NCBI GenBank assembly: GCA_950295325.1
Contig: OX485804.1
Coordinates: 1,180,001-1,244,000, forward strand
Origin: Polytrichum commune
Lineage: Eukaryota > Streptophyta > Polytrichopsida > Polytrichales > Polytrichaceae
DNA: 64,000 nt
Reading direction: 5' to 3'
Shown: positions 1-11,488 of the stretch, in pieces
Numbering within the stretch: the first letter of the stretch is position 1
Layout of the letters: each line of letters starts with the position of its first letter
Made by a program: the position numbers and the translations under genes
Notes under the pieces: model-generated
The model's database searches: none
What the model saw: only the letters and a program-made list of their open reading frames with translations
Told to the model about the DNA's origin: nothing

Positions 1-729
1 CTTGTGATGAATCTGTTTGATTGAATGGTTCACAGAAAAAGAAAGTTTGGACCCGGATCCCTTAGTTTCATTTTAATTTAAAAAACTTATCTTCCTTCTG
101 CTAAGTCTTATTGGAATGGAAGAGAGGTACTACTGGACCCCAACCAAAAAATTCGTAGTGCGCTTTCGGAGAGCTTTCGGAGACTACGATTTTCTTTGAT
201 TGACATGGATCCCTTGTTTGTTTCCTCCTTCCGGACGTTTTGTTGGCATAGAATAGGGGTACACAGCTAAAAATCCCCAAATTGCGAACGATACAGAGGT
301 TTTGGAGCTTTCGGAGACTTATGATGATTCCGTTTGATTGCAAGGTTCGCAGAAAAGAAAAGTTTGGACTTGAGCGATGTGGCCAGAATACTTCTACCTT
401 TTCCATGACCCGGATCATCGCTTTCGTTGCCTCCTTGTGCTATATCTTTTTGTAGTGGAAGTGGAAGTACTAAGTGCTTGTGAATCAATAGCCCCACAAG
501 GCGAACGATTCAGAAATTTCAGAGCTTTCGCAGACTTATGATAATCCTTCTTGATTGAATGGTTCACATCAAACCAGTTTGGACTTGAGCGATGTGGCCA
601 GGGAATAATACTTCCTTTCCAGGGCCCGGATCATCCCTTGATGGTTTCCTTCCTTTTGGAATGGGATTGGAAGTATTAAGTGCTTATGATTCAACGGTGT
701 GCGTTTTGTTTTCTTTGTTCTTGCTGCAG
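1..729 (+). repeat. Probable phytocyanin intron with degenerate tandem repeats
   Basis: The stretch ahead of the phytocyanin exon holds three related blocks. Each has a version of 'cttatgatga...tttgattg', then a 'ggttcacag'-like stretch and 'agtttggac'. They begin near 1, 318 and 534. Blocks two and three also share 'acttgagcgatgtggcc' and a following part ending near 'agtgctt(g/a)tgattcaa'. Spacing is about 317 and 216 bases, so the copies are partly deleted. The stretch ends in a good acceptor, CAG at 727–729, so it is read as the 3' part of the phytocyanin intron. The first exon (signal peptide and first half of the domain) would lie left of the window. No coding sequence was seen here. 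Confidence 0.6.
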
Positions 730-1100
730 TTTTCAGCTACGACAACACAACCCACAACGTGGTGCAGCTATCGACGCAAACGGACTTCGACAACTGCATC
801 TTAAGCGGCTTCCAGGTGAACGTATTCGGGACAGGTCACGACGTGGTGTTCATTCCGAGTGCGGGCACCTACTTCTTCGTCTGCGGATCGCCCTCGCACT
901 GCGGCCAAGGCATGAAGGTGTCCATCACCGCCACTGGGGCGCCTGCAACTGCTCCACCTGGGGGCACATCCCCCACCACGAAATCATCGCCCGCACCAAG
1001 CCCCAACCACTCTCCCCCCAGATTCTTGCACTCCACCACATTACTTCTCTCATTCGTCTCCGCCACCGCTGTTGCTGCTGCACACATCCTGCCATGCTGA
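730..1100 (+). CDS. Phytocyanin (uclacyanin-like), last exon, partial gene
   Basis: This is the C-terminal exon of a phytocyanin, a small extracellular blue-copper protein usually GPI-anchored to the plasma membrane. It encodes about 123 residues in the frame 'VFSYDNTTHNVVQL'. The ligand histidine is in HNVV, a disulfide Cys follows in FDNC, and 'CGSPSHCGQGM' gives the ligand Cys, ligand His, second disulfide Cys and the axial Met. Met rather than Gln points to the uclacyanin or plantacyanin type, not stellacyanin. A Pro/Ser/Thr/Ala-rich linker and a hydrophobic tail of about 20 residues follow, as for a GPI signal; the stop is 1098–1100. The exon begins after CAG at 727–729 in phase 1, the conserved phytocyanin intron position. 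An in-frame ATG at 699 lies in the intron and is not the start. Exon 1 is outside the window. Confidence 0.85.
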
Positions 1101-2354
1101 TCCAATCAAGAAATGGGAGTTGGTTTTCTTTTATTTTCTTTTTGTTTTGTACATCTAAAATACTGAATTAAACCCATTTTTTAGCCTCCAGCTTCGGTGA
1201 CAAGCCTGCAGGAAGCAGTGATCAGTGGACGACGAGTTTGTGCTTATAACCCTTGCTCGAGAACTTTTAGAAGAACAAAATCTATTTGTTGATGGATTGT
1301 AGGTGGCCAGGAATTCTTATGGGGCAGTGCATGTTTCCTATAGTAGTGATAGTCCCTGATCGGCACTTTTGTGATTTATTAGCATTTAACAAAATTGATA
1401 TTCTCCATCGATTCTGAAGACGAACCAAGTTCCATTAATTGAGGGAGAAGTGCGTTTTTTTAACACTCCTTCAATTAATGCAACAATATCAACAAGTTTT
1501 CTTACAAATTGAGTGGTTGTTGGTATTGTTCCATTATATGCTCCATTACATAGATGGTCATTTTCTAGTTTCATCTCGGCACCCTCCCAATCTCGGCACC
1601 CTCACTTGTTTAGACCCAATCCGGTTGTTAGGCCCACTTTACACTAGGAGTCGAGGCCAACGGCCGAGGGAAATATCGATGCTATTGGTTTAGAGCTTAA
1701 GGGCAAGCCGAAAAGCTTCAGACTAGGAGCTAACAATGTATGCAATTTATGAAATTTTGGCCTTGAGATGTTCACCACGGTACAAAAGCCAGTTTCATTA
1801 GGGTTTTAGGAGCCTTAATCAATTCAGTAAATGGTACACAAGCTTTCACAGCTTTCGCTTCTAGTGAACACCGGACTTTCCTTTATGTGTCTGATTGTGA
1901 GTGTGTGCAAGTTGCGGGCATTTGTGTCTCAGGACGTGAAAGCATATGAAAGAGGATAATGGTACTATTGCAATTGCATATTGAATGCACAGGACATGAA
2001 GAAAAAATTTCTATTCAATTGCCTTGTTACTGTTTCTTAGTCGTATGAACTAAGTTTTGGTGTAAAACTCTAATCGGTAGAAGTAGGAGAATGAACGAAC
2101 AGCCGCATACCTGAACTGGTTAGTTCATACGCTATTTCTTTTATTGAGAAATACGCCTCAGCAAAATACAGTGACAAATATCATCAACACCATGCACAAG
2201 AATCGCCACACCATGTCAACGTGCGAATACTTCATAGCATGTGGCAAAAGCCGCAAAAAAAAAATCTGTCCAGAAAGGACTCGAGCATCTCTATATTTTA
2301 CAGCAATGGTGCTCTGACATGCTAATTAGTGAGCCTGCTTGCCTTCACTGTCCT
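1101..2354. other. Spacer between phytocyanin and eS12
   Basis: Contains the likely 3' UTRs of both convergent genes and no supported gene. Around 1436–1535 are short imperfect hairpins ('ttaattgaggga' against 'tccttcaattaa', and 'aacaatatcaacaa' against 'ttgttggtattgtt'). At 1628–1648, 'TTA' followed by 'ggcccactttacacta' resembles the end of the Tourist-like family found elsewhere in the window, but no partner end was found, so it is at best a solo terminus. Confidence 0.5.
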
Positions 2355-2795
2355 TTACTGACTCTTCACATACTCCCTAACAACATTGAGACCCTCAGTC
2401 TCTTCACCGTAGTCCTTCACAACAACGCACGAGCAGCCAACAACCTTGCGTGCCTTTCCCTCGGAGTCAATCTTGCAAAGACCTGCCCACTCACCCAACT
2501 TCTTAGCGCTGGGGACGGAGATCAAGTTCACGTTGTGCTCCTGGCACAGAGCCTGGACCAACTTGGTGTAGTCGGGTTGGTTGCAATCCTCGGCCAACAC
2601 ACACAGCTGTGCAGCGTGCTTCTCAATGGCCTTGGCAGATTCATGGAGACCTTTTGCAAGACCGTCATGGGCAAGTGACTTCTTCAATACAAGCTGCAGG
2701 CCTGTGAGGATGTCCATCGGTTCCCCGGGTGCGGGTTCAGCCTCGGCGGCGGGCTTCTCGGCGGGCACCTCAGCCATGACTTCCTCGTCAGCCAT
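2355..2795 (-). CDS. RPS12: 40S ribosomal protein S12 (eS12)
   Basis: Encodes a 146-residue eS12, a component of the small ribosomal subunit in the L7Ae/L30e/S12e fold family. It follows the plant eS12 pattern: an acidic Ala/Glu/Pro-rich N-terminus (about 1–26), then '[20 protein letters not shown]', '[17 protein letters not shown]', '[20 protein letters not shown]' and the C-terminal '[20 protein letters not shown]'. Length fits the family and the coding part has no intron. The ATG at 2793–2795 lies 23 bases after a strong acceptor (TTGATGCAG, AG at 2820–2819). An upstream leader exon near 5181–5265 and a telo-box promoter complete the gene. A long ORF on the opposite strand (2241–2678) is a shadow. 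Confidence 0.95.
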   Translation of the reverse strand: MADEEVMAEVPAEKPAAEAEPAPGEPMDILTGLQLVLKKSLAHDGLAKGLHESAKAIEKHAAQLCVLAEDCNQPDYTKLVQALCQEHNVNLISVPSAKKLGEWAGLCKIDSEGKARKVVGCSCVVVKDYGEETEGLNVVREYVKSQ

Positions 2796-2822
2796 TATGC
2801 TTCAATTCGTATTGACCTCTGC

Positions 2823-3112
2823 ATCAATTGATAAACAAAGGATTTAATAACCACAAAACTATACCGCTACAACTTTCTAAGTACGTCAGTGGGAATATCC
2901 TAACGACTCGGATGTTTATTTGAACGACATCCTATCCCAGAAGGCGAGTAACCCATGAAATCAGAAGTATATAACATCAATTGATTATTAAGCAAAGGGT
3001 TCAATGATCACAAGGATGAACCACTAAAATGTATCAGGGGAATACCCTAAGAACTTCGATATTTACTTGACCGACATCATATCCGAGAAGGGGAGTATAA
3101 TTCATCCCATGG
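2823..3112. repeat. Tandem duplication, about 153-bp unit
   Basis: Two diverged copies start near 2823 and 2976, both with 'atcaattgat'. They share in order 'caaagg', 'taccctaa/tatcctaac', 'tcg(g)atgttta.ttga.cgacatc', 'atatcc.agaagg.gagta' and 'ccatg'. The first copy abuts the eS12 leader-intron acceptor; the second lacks the CAG. Confidence 0.7.
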
Positions 3113-3167
3113 TGTATAGAGAGCGGACAAATGTGCAAAGAGGATTCAAAAAATGAACCCTCAGGTT

Positions 3168-3550
3168 TTGATATATTTCCAGACCATGGTACCCCATTAG
3201 ATCAGAAGTAACCATAGGAAATAACATGGTCTGGACTTTCCATCTTGCAAGGAAAAAATTGACTGGATCCAACTGTTCGGATACACCAGAGTAACCTTGC
3301 TTAAAAGCACATATACTCTGTAAAGGCATGCAATAGAACACAACAGAACTCAACGCTGGCTATCAACATGTTTCCAGATCATAGCACCCCATTAGATCAG
3401 AAGTAACCATAGGAAATAAAATGAACTGAAGTTTCAACCTTGGAAGTAAAAAATTGACAGGGGCTAACAGTTCAAGTCCACCATAGTAACCTTGCCTAGA
3501 AGCACATACTGCTTTTCTTCTAGGTTTAAGAGGTATGTAACAGATGATAC
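3168..3550. repeat. Tandem duplication, about 195-bp unit
   Basis: Two copies begin near 3170 and 3366. Both contain 'accccattagatcagaagta' followed by 'accataggaaataa', then 'aaaaaattgac', 'aacagttc/aactgttc', 'agtaaccttgc' and 'aagcacata'. They are clearly related over nearly the whole unit and lie inside the eS12 leader intron. Confidence 0.8.
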
Positions 3551-4137
3551 AATTAGCAACAACCGTATTCACAGTGCCGACAATACAATCCACAGGACAT
3601 TCTTTGCAACAACATGTAGTCATCGAGTCCCAAACATCGGGTGGCGCACCTTGTTCCCAGAACTTCCTGAGTGCCTTTCGCCACTAAAACCAAAAACAAG
3701 TCTAAAATTTTGCTCAAACAGACGCATCCCCGTTCAGCGAGCATATGATGCATACAAGAGATGTTAGCAAAATTTTCATAATCATCACTGCACAGAACAC
3801 CCTCTTTAAATGGCCCACCATATGCGTGACCGAGAAAAGCCATCACAGCCTGTTAGTTAGACTTTTCACCGCCTAGGCCCAGTTTTTCAACACATACACT
3901 TCAAGCGAGGTTGCCTAACCACAAGAATACTATCTACTAGTCAAATAATGAGGTTAACCACACAGCAATACATCAAGTTAATGTCGACATACGAGCAACA
4001 TTCCAAACGTTACTAAACCCTTACAAAACTCGTAGCTGCGTACCGTGTAGGACTCCATGAGAAAAACACAGGAGAAACCTGTAAAACACTTCTAGATACT
4101 TCTAAAAGTACAAGGCAGATTACAGGAGCTATGCTTG

Positions 4138-4803
4138 CCGGTTATGTTAATTGCTCGTTGTAGAGCCTCAAAACACTTCGCTAAGTGTCTTCACATTTTA
4201 TACGAAAGATTCCACTTCTAGTACTGGAAATAGTCAGCGATATCGCTACAGATCCCAAAATTTGCGATCCCAAGCCAAATTAAAGAATGCAAAAAAAGAT
4301 TATGTGTTTAATACACTACCCAGTATCTCGATCAGTTGGCTGACAAACCCATGGCATGTGCTACTTAATCAAACAATGTGAAACATTTCCCCAAGAGAAA
4401 GTCATGCCCACGTGATTTTGCAAAACCACAAAACATCTTCCACGCCCTTTCAATAGGAACAACACCGACCCAAATAGACATTTTCGCAAAAACACGGGCA
4501 ACTTTTCATTACAAAGAACCAGCTCATTACAAGCACGTGTGAACGATGCACACAAGGCTCCAAATAAGACAACCAATGATCGTTCAGGATAGGGGTGGTA
4601 GTGGTGGTGGTTTCCTTTCTCTGGTTCTGTTCCCTTTAAAAAGGATTAATAAATGATAACCACAACTATGCTCTCCCTCATTAACCCCACTAACTGAGCA
4701 TGGTTAATCACCAAGACCCTTAAGATGGTTGTTCGTGCTTGTATAATATGTCAATAGAAAGCTAAATGGATGAGGCTCTACAACGAGCAGTTAACATATC
4801 CGG
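4138..4803. mobile_element. MITE-like element with 33-bp terminal inverted repeats
   Basis: The left end (4138–4170) and the reverse complement of the right end (4771–4803) match at 31 of 33 positions, including 'tgctcgttgtagagcctca'. The 600-bp interior has no convincing ORF. Length and structure fit a non-autonomous DNA transposon. No clear target-site duplication was found, so the superfamily is not assigned. It sits inside the eS12 leader intron. Confidence 0.7.
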
Positions 4804-5180
4804 GAATCCAATCCAATGCCAACAAGGATAGCAACCATATAATTTCTTCTCAACTTCAAGACCTAACCGAGTGATACATTGCGAAATGGAATATCGACCC
4901 AACAAAAATCATGACCACAAGGATTTACACAAGACAAGCGTGAATGAAAAACGCCAAGTTATAGCTGATTATTGTGATCAACATCAACGACAACCGTAAG
5001 TATGGTTGGAACATTTCGTTCAGGAAACGGAGGCGCACAAAAACCAGAAACACAAGATAAGTATGTGGAGATCTAAGACACCGAATCATGGACACAAAAT
5101 GGTTAGCCGATCAAAACGTCGAAAGTGGAACGGAGGTTCACGAGGTAAGATGGCATTGCAGAGATAGATGGCATACTCAC

Positions 5181-5315
5181 CGTAAATGAGATTCAACGAG
5201 GCGGAGGACTAGAATCGGAGCTCGGCACGTCCTTGGTTCTGAAAGAGAAGGAAACTGTAGGGGTTGCGCTATTTGAGGCCGCCTAGGGTTAGGGCTGACG
5301 TCACCCAATTGGCAG
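5181..5315 (-). promoter_or_regulatory. eS12 leader exon and promoter with telo-box and CRE-like site
   Basis: Reading the minus strand, 'ccctaaccctagg' (5282–5294) is a telo-box-type motif common in plant ribosomal-protein promoters. TGACGTCA (5296–5303) is a perfect bZIP-type palindrome and an ATTGG/CCAAT box lies at 5305–5309. Downstream, pyrimidine-rich 'cagtttccttctctttc' marks a likely transcription start and leader near 5240–5265. The leader exon ends at donor 'ACG|GTGAGT' at 5181. The start site itself is not determined. Confidence 0.65.
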
Positions 5316-7086
5316 CTCGTGAGGGCTCTAGATGGATGGATGTGCTTGAAATTTAAGAAAGTTGATGAATGAAATCATTCTGAAATGGCTATTGGAGGAT
5401 GGGAGTGAGGACTATGATACCATTAACAAGCTAAGCCACACTAGACCCCAAATGAAGTAATTTTGTTGTTATAGTAGCCCTAAATGTAGGGGGTGCTATC
5501 ATGTGACCGGTGAGTGAGGGAAAGTATTTGAAATTACATCTACTAGTCATGTACCCGTGGTATTTTGGCATAAATAATAACTTATTTCATAATAATATGA
5601 GTGGAATTGTATTTAAATATTGTCGTTAGCTTCAACATTCAATTCTTCAAGAACATTTCAAGTGTTGAGCATGATTTAGAATGTCTTTTTTAGAATTCAC
5701 ATAGGTGTAATGAATAAATTGATGGTGACATTCCGGAAGAAAATAACTTAAGCTTTTGGACATAGATGGAAGTACAAGAGAAATTGCTCACATTAATCAA
5801 TCTCCAGTGATTATGGAAATTTGAAAGGAAAGCCCAAGATCCAAACATTGTGACACAATTTGAAATTATTATCACTTTGATGTAGAGAAATTATCACAAC
5901 AAAGTTGTTTGAACACATGGAGAAGATGGGTATAGGGAAAAATATTGATTGCACACACAACACAAGGAAGAAATATTTGACTAAAAGATAGGCTTTTAAA
6001 TCAAAATTGGACTATAATAGCATTTAAAGGTTTAAATAGTAATAAGTACCCTTAATTCACCATCAAATGTAATTAGCAAAGAGAATTAGAAATAATGATA
6101 TTATATAATATGAAGACAAAGCCCATATAATATGTGGAGATTACCAGATGCCTTGTGGACCAGGAGATCTCCCCATGTTAGTGCCGAATATTTTGAATTT
6201 ATCGAATAATATAATGGGCATGCCTCCTCGTCCATAATGATAATACATGTTGAAGCATATTATGAGCATATCTCACATCATGGGGGAGATATTCTAGTGT
6301 GGCTCCAAAAGTCAATAATGAATAATCCACTAATATCGCCTTCGAAGCCACACCGGGAGATATCCCAATATCATATCCAATGAAAATTTTAATAAATAAA
6401 ACAACAATATCATATGCAAGAAGAAAAAGTATTTCCCTTGATGTGGCCTTCAAGACACAAACTATAAGAGTTTAGACAATAATTTTAGACATATATTAAA
6501 AGAGGTGAAGACATGAACTCAAAGAATTTAAGACATTGGACTTTACGCCATATTCTAGGAGAGTTAAAGACATGAAGCTATAAACATAAGACACCAAGGG
6601 TTAAGGCATTAGACATAATAGATAATGTGAACAATAACATGACTTGGGAAAAAAATCTACACATGGACAATAATATATTGGGAGCCCTCCTGATGTATGA
6701 TCGAGAAGAATGCATTTTCGCATTTTAGAACTAACCATAACATTACTCATTGAAACATAAACAACAATATTCATACCTAAAGATATAAAATTAGATTCTC
6801 AAATGATTGCCATGTATTAGTGAGACAGAAGAATTATCCAACTCACAATTAAAGGTAATCCCAAATGGCTTCATGAAATTCAATAGGAAAACTTATATGA
6901 AAAACCAACATGAGTGCTCCCAATGTTTTCCTTATGTTGGTTGGCTAGAATAGTTTACCAATTCTATAATTTGTTGGGGTGTGTCTTTTTTATTTTTCTA
7001 ATTTACACAACATAATTGTCGTTTGTGTTTTTCCTAAATTTGTTGTAATAAAGTACATAACTACCACAACTAGAATATGATGACTG
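5316..7086. other. AT-rich spacer, no gene seen
   Basis: Only short chance ORFs occur. There are repeated AT-rich words such as 'agacatgaa' and 'aagacat' near 6480–6620. Nothing here was recognised as a gene or element. Confidence 0.5.
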
Positions 7087-7446
7087 CACACGGGGAGGTC
7101 ACTCCCTCTTTAATTAATGCATACACGTGCGCTCAAGACCTATTTATCGGGGGGCTATTTACCTTGCAGAAAAGATTATAAGGTATGGTATTTTTCAAAA
7201 TAAAGGTACATGCTTGTATTTTAATACACCCTATTAGTCATTATAATATTTTTGGGGAATCATTTCAAAATACCATAGTTTATTTATACTGCATTTTTTT
7301 TCTTTTACCCCAAGTAACCAATTTTTTGACTTTACCCTATATTATATGTACGTTTTTTTGCAAATTTTACCTACAATGAATATATTAGGCCTTATTTTTT
7401 AATTGCACGTTGTTTCTACGATTTTTGCTAGTGACCTCCCTGTGTG
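7087..7446. mobile_element. Short MITE with 17-bp inverted ends
   Basis: CACACGGGGAGGTCACT at 7087–7103 matches the reverse complement of 7430–7446 with one mismatch. A second, inner inverted pair ('ggtatggtattttt' near 7182 and 'aaataccata' near 7268) lies inside. The 360-bp length and lack of coding content fit a MITE. No target-site duplication was identified. Confidence 0.55.
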
Positions 7447-8889
7447 ACCGCACCAACAAAACTATAATTCTTTGTTGTTTGGGGCATTACAAGACATGAA
7501 TTGATTAATTTGCATAACATGAATTGACATAACATGTCTTAGTGTTCAACAAATATGGTGTAACTTTTGTTGATTTGGTATAGTCATGTCGATTACCTTT
7601 TAGCTAAAAAGTGATTGACAAAATTGATGATGTAGCATTGTTGGGTGTTCTAAATCTTGATTTTTATCCCATTCTTTTCTTGCCAATTGTATTTCTATCA
7701 TAAAAGGTTCATGTTTAGCCTCATGTATATCATTAATAAAGTGCCATCCAATGCCTTCAGATCTAACCTTGACATGATTGATAACTATTATCAAGGAAAT
7801 GTTATGTTTAATATTAAATTCATAGGTCATTTACTAATAAATTGCAACTACATGTCATGCACATGAAACGCTATGTATGTGAACATGATGCATCTAAAAT
7901 GAATTGAACTGTATTTAATTGGATAATTAACAATGTTTATTTAGTTTAGAATAAATGAAGTGTGTTATATGACATGAAAAACATGAATTTAAATTGTACT
8001 ATATAACTACATAAACATATAAATCCATGTCATAATTTTATATTCTTCAAAATGTGCTCACAAAACTTATGTTTGAAAAAAAATGTTCATAAAGGGAACC
8101 CACTTACACAACCATGGAAAATTGTTGCATATTGAGTGCATCTAAGTGAAAACACATTGAGATATCTACATGCCATTTTATTTTATTTTTTATTTTAAAA
8201 AAATTGCTTTGACATCATGTGAGCCCAATATTGCGCCCACATGTCATCTTAATCATAAAAATTTATTAAACCTTAGAATTCTTGTTTGCTTGCATATTCA
8301 AAAAGATAAAAAGAGTGATGTGTTAAAATTGAGAGTTGAATTGAGTTAAAAGGTTAAGTTAGAAGTTATTTAGGGCTAGAGGCCTAGATGGATTAATTTG
8401 GGAATTAGTTAATTGTTGGGTGATACTTAGGGTCAAGCCAATAGAGGCCAAGTTTTATTGTTAGAATTGGTTTCTCTGATGTTCGTTTTGGGTCAAATAG
8501 CCATATTTCCTAGCTCACACCTCCGATTGAGGTGTTCTTGAGCATTTTAGAATCTTGACGTCATAACTTACTCATAGCTTATGGCCTTACCCTTGTGACT
8601 CCTAGTCTCCATGGGTGGGAGGCGTTTTAAACACCCAGGGCCCTCACCACTATCATTACTTGGGCCTTCTCACCAATGGTGCCACAAATCCCGGGTGTCA
8701 ATCCGGGGTCCCCCTTGTGCCCATGGTCTTTTGGGCACTCCTCATGGAGAGGTGCATGACAAAAAAGGATTTTTAACCATATTGGATGAGTTGTATTGTT
8801 GTCTAGTTGCATTAGCCTCTAATTTTATAAATTTATGTGTGCATAAGTTTTATAACATTAGCTTATGCTTCCATCAATTATGCCTCCAT
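7447..8889. other. AT-rich spacer, no gene seen
   Basis: No supported gene. A less AT-rich block at about 8590–8770 contains 'gggcc' and 'ccatgg' words and an open frame on each strand, but neither shows a recognisable domain. Confidence 0.45.
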
Positions 8890-9190
8890 TAGCTACTGCT
8901 TGACCTCCTTGACCACATTGCATTTGACCTCTTTGATCACATTGCATTTAAGATGATCTAGGGGCTTGAAAGAGATACCAGAGGCTTTAAAGAGATACCT
9001 GGGGCTTTGGGTAAATTGAACTCTTAAGCACCTTGAACTTTGCTTATTGTATGGGCTTAGAGGAGATACCGGAGGCGTTGGGTAATTTGACCTCCTTGAC
9101 CGCCTTGGTTTAAGTTATTTTGAGGCCATGAAGGAGATACCAAGGGCATTGGGTAATTTGACCTCCTTGACCTCCTTGACCCTAAACCCT
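8890..9190. repeat. Degenerate minisatellite, about 75–90-bp unit
   Basis: Repeated in order: a 'ggcttgaa/ggcttagagg/ggccatgaagg' block, 'agatacc', 'gaggc.ttgggtaatttga', then 'cctccttgac'. Three to four imperfect units can be seen, with the 'tgacctccttgacc' word itself repeated at both ends. Confidence 0.65.
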
Positions 9191-9887
9191 ACCCCTCTTA
9201 AGTAGAAAGTAATTTTAAGTATATTTCAAAAGAGTGCTTCAAAGACGAGAGATACAAGTAAAGTTCAAGTGTTGTTGACACTTAATCTTAAGATAACTTC
9301 GTTCCTACGAAAAAAATACTTCTCCCAAAAGTATCTCCTTATGTATAATTTTGTCTTTCTAACTCAAATTTATTTCTTGTATGATATCAATATTTTTCTA
9401 TCTAGATTACAACCAATCTATGACAATCCTAAATGAGAACTATTCTTAAATGGTTGTAACCATTAAGCCTCTTGAATGTTCATACACCTAAGATTTTACT
9501 TCCTTCTATAGGATAGCTACATGTTCCAAACTTATCAATACTCCTTACTAATATAATTGATGGTCCCAATCCTCAAGGTAGAGGTGAGGTTGCTTCAAAA
9601 TGATTGAGTTGGCCACAAGCTCCCTACTTAATGTATGACAATTAATAGTCTTAGATACTTTATACTCTAATGCTATATTCTTATTTTATGCTCATAATGT
9701 TTTCTTTCAATATGATGGTATTAATCTATTGAATTTCTCCATAAATACCCTTAAGCCACATGTCTTCTTCCTAATTCCATGGCAACTTCTAATTCCGTGG
9801 TTAGGTTTCCTCACCTTTCTCTCATTCTTTTTTGGTTGATGCCTTCACCTTGTTCATTTCCAACTTATACAATTGTTGCTTGGCAAT

Positions 9888-9915
9888 GGTAATGGCGATG
9901 GCGATGGCGATGGTG
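9888..9915. repeat. GGCGAT microsatellite
   Basis: 'atggcgatggcgatggcgat' with flanking variants, in non-coding spacer. Confidence 0.75.
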
Positions 9916-10334
9916 GTTGTTGCCCTTCATAAGATGTTGATGCTACCCTTGTTGCTAATCTTTCGCCCAAGGTCATGTCCTTAGTATGGCTTTCTGGTAG
10001 TTCATATGACCCCTAATCCTGGCATCAACACTACATCTTCATAATAGTGTTGTGTAACATGTATAATCTTCAGCTTTGCATTATGTAACATGTATTGAAT
10101 CTTCCTAGAATGTCATTCTTGGAGTTTGACATTATGACACGTGCTCCATTGCCCCGAACATCTAAGGTGACATATATACACATTGATGAGTTCGATTTTT
10201 GGTACTTTGTACACCTTGATGGTGTTTGATGATTGGATGATTAGATTCTCAATGGCCTACATAACCACGTCTAGTTCCAAGCAACTAGATCTCAAGCCAT
10301 GGATGAAAGCCCTATCCACAAATTCCATTAATTA

Positions 10335-10552
10335 GAATTAAGTTCTCTTCACCATTTGAGAATGTAGTAGTAGGAGGTCTCCAGTCTTTCCTCTAGTTGA
10401 ACCATCAACTTGTTGATTCTAGCCTCTATCTCACCAAAGCTACAACACTCCGTTGCTATCCTAAGGAACTCGCACATTTGCCACCAACTTGATGTAATTG
10501 TAGTCCCATAAGTCTTTTGGCTTCCTGGACTTTAAAATCAATTTCATTTCAT
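10335..10552 (+). mobile_element. LINE 3'-end fragment
   Basis: The forward strand reads a broken 'FENVVVGGLQSF' then 'LYLTKATTL' peptide. It ends in the non-coding tail 'agtcttttggcttcctggac' followed by 'tttaaaatcaatttcatttc'. The same peptide and tail recur at 22388–24700 (minus strand), 46943–47000 and 48440–49012. It is a truncated, inactive LINE remnant. Confidence 0.65.
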
Positions 10553-10721
10553 ACATTCACTAAGAAACTCTATGATGACCTTAGAAAAAACAATATTCAT
10601 ACAAAATTAAACACGATATTCAATATTTTGAGAGAGTGGGATCCTCTCAGAATAACATTGGCCATTTGGACACCTAAAAGTCATGTTAGGTTGATAAATA
10701 CTAGATTATACTTCAGACGTG

Positions 10722-10917
10722 TAGTTTCCATTAAAATGAGAGTATGTTAAGCTGGGAAATCGACTCATTTAGGTTGAGTCAACCTAAATGAGGACAATAT
10801 GTTAGTCAATTTAGGTTGAGTCGACTTAAATGAGGACAATATGTTGTCAATTTAGGTTGAGTCGACCTAAATGAGTCGATTTCCCAGCTTAACATACTCT
10901 CATTTTAATGGAAACTA
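10722..10917. mobile_element. Foldback MITE with perfect 53-bp inverted arms
   Basis: Bases 10722–10774 are an exact reverse complement of 10865–10917 (53 of 53). The 90-bp centre holds near-repeats of a unit containing 'tttaggttgagtcgac' and 'gacaatatgtt', about 42 bp long. Each unit is itself close to palindromic (ctcatttaggttga / tcaacctaaatgag). The exact arms imply recent insertion or gene conversion. It lies about 570 bp past the 3' end of the transporter gene. No target-site duplication is evident. Confidence 0.8.
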
Positions 10918-11488
10918 TGGCAGAATTTACGGCGGAAAATCAAATGTTATTTTTTTACTTGTACTCTACAACTTTCCAGTGGTTTTCATTTCATTCTTGA
11001 ATCAATAATTTGCTTTATGTACTCTCAATTCACTGGAAAACTCTCATTTTAATGAATATTGTGTTAATTTAGCTGTCACCCGACTCCCCCCTCTCCCAAA
11101 GGGGTAGGACAGAAATAGCTTTGAGGTTAAGCTTGCTTTTGATGTGAGTGCGATATTCATCCTGGTGTCCTATCTGGCAATGACATCATATTTTTCTTGT
11201 TGAAGAAAGAAAAGAAAGAGTATCATCAACAACTTTAGTAACTGTCAAAGCTCGCACTGCGAAGACCCAATTCCCATGGCATTGCAAGAGCTACAATTTT
11301 GAAGCTTTTGGGTGAACAGAGATTTCCATGGCGAGGAGCACAAATACAATCAGGACTGTACCAAACTACCAAAAGCGGCCGTGCTCGGAAGGGAGTAAGT
11401 ACGAGACCAACCAGTACACAACAGGCCAGGAGAGCTCTAGTCTCTCTTTGTGAATATACATTCATAAAATACAATTTGAGGAGGAATT

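Larger units (their letters stand above)
2819..5180 (-). other. Leader (5' UTR) intron of eS12
   Basis: The donor is 'ACG|GTGAGT' (GT at 5180–5179) and the acceptor 'GATGCAG' with AG at 2820–2819, giving a 2362-bp intron wholly within the 5' leader. Long leader introns are common in plant housekeeping genes and often raise expression; that role here is inference. The intron carries two local duplications (2823–3112 and 3168–3550) and a 666-bp element with terminal inverted repeats (4138–4803). Confidence 0.7.

Noticed and set aside
699-729. ATG at 699 as start of the phytocyanin
   Set aside because: A CAG acceptor at 727–729 and the conserved phase-1 intron place this ATG in the intron. A start here would lack the signal peptide and first half of the domain.
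2241-2678. 145-codon plus-strand ORF
   Set aside because: It lies opposite the eS12 coding exon; the family match on the minus strand is unmistakable, so this is a shadow.
8611-8892. 93-codon plus-strand ORF in a GC-richer patch
   Set aside because: No domain, and the frame on the other strand is open as well; treated as chance.
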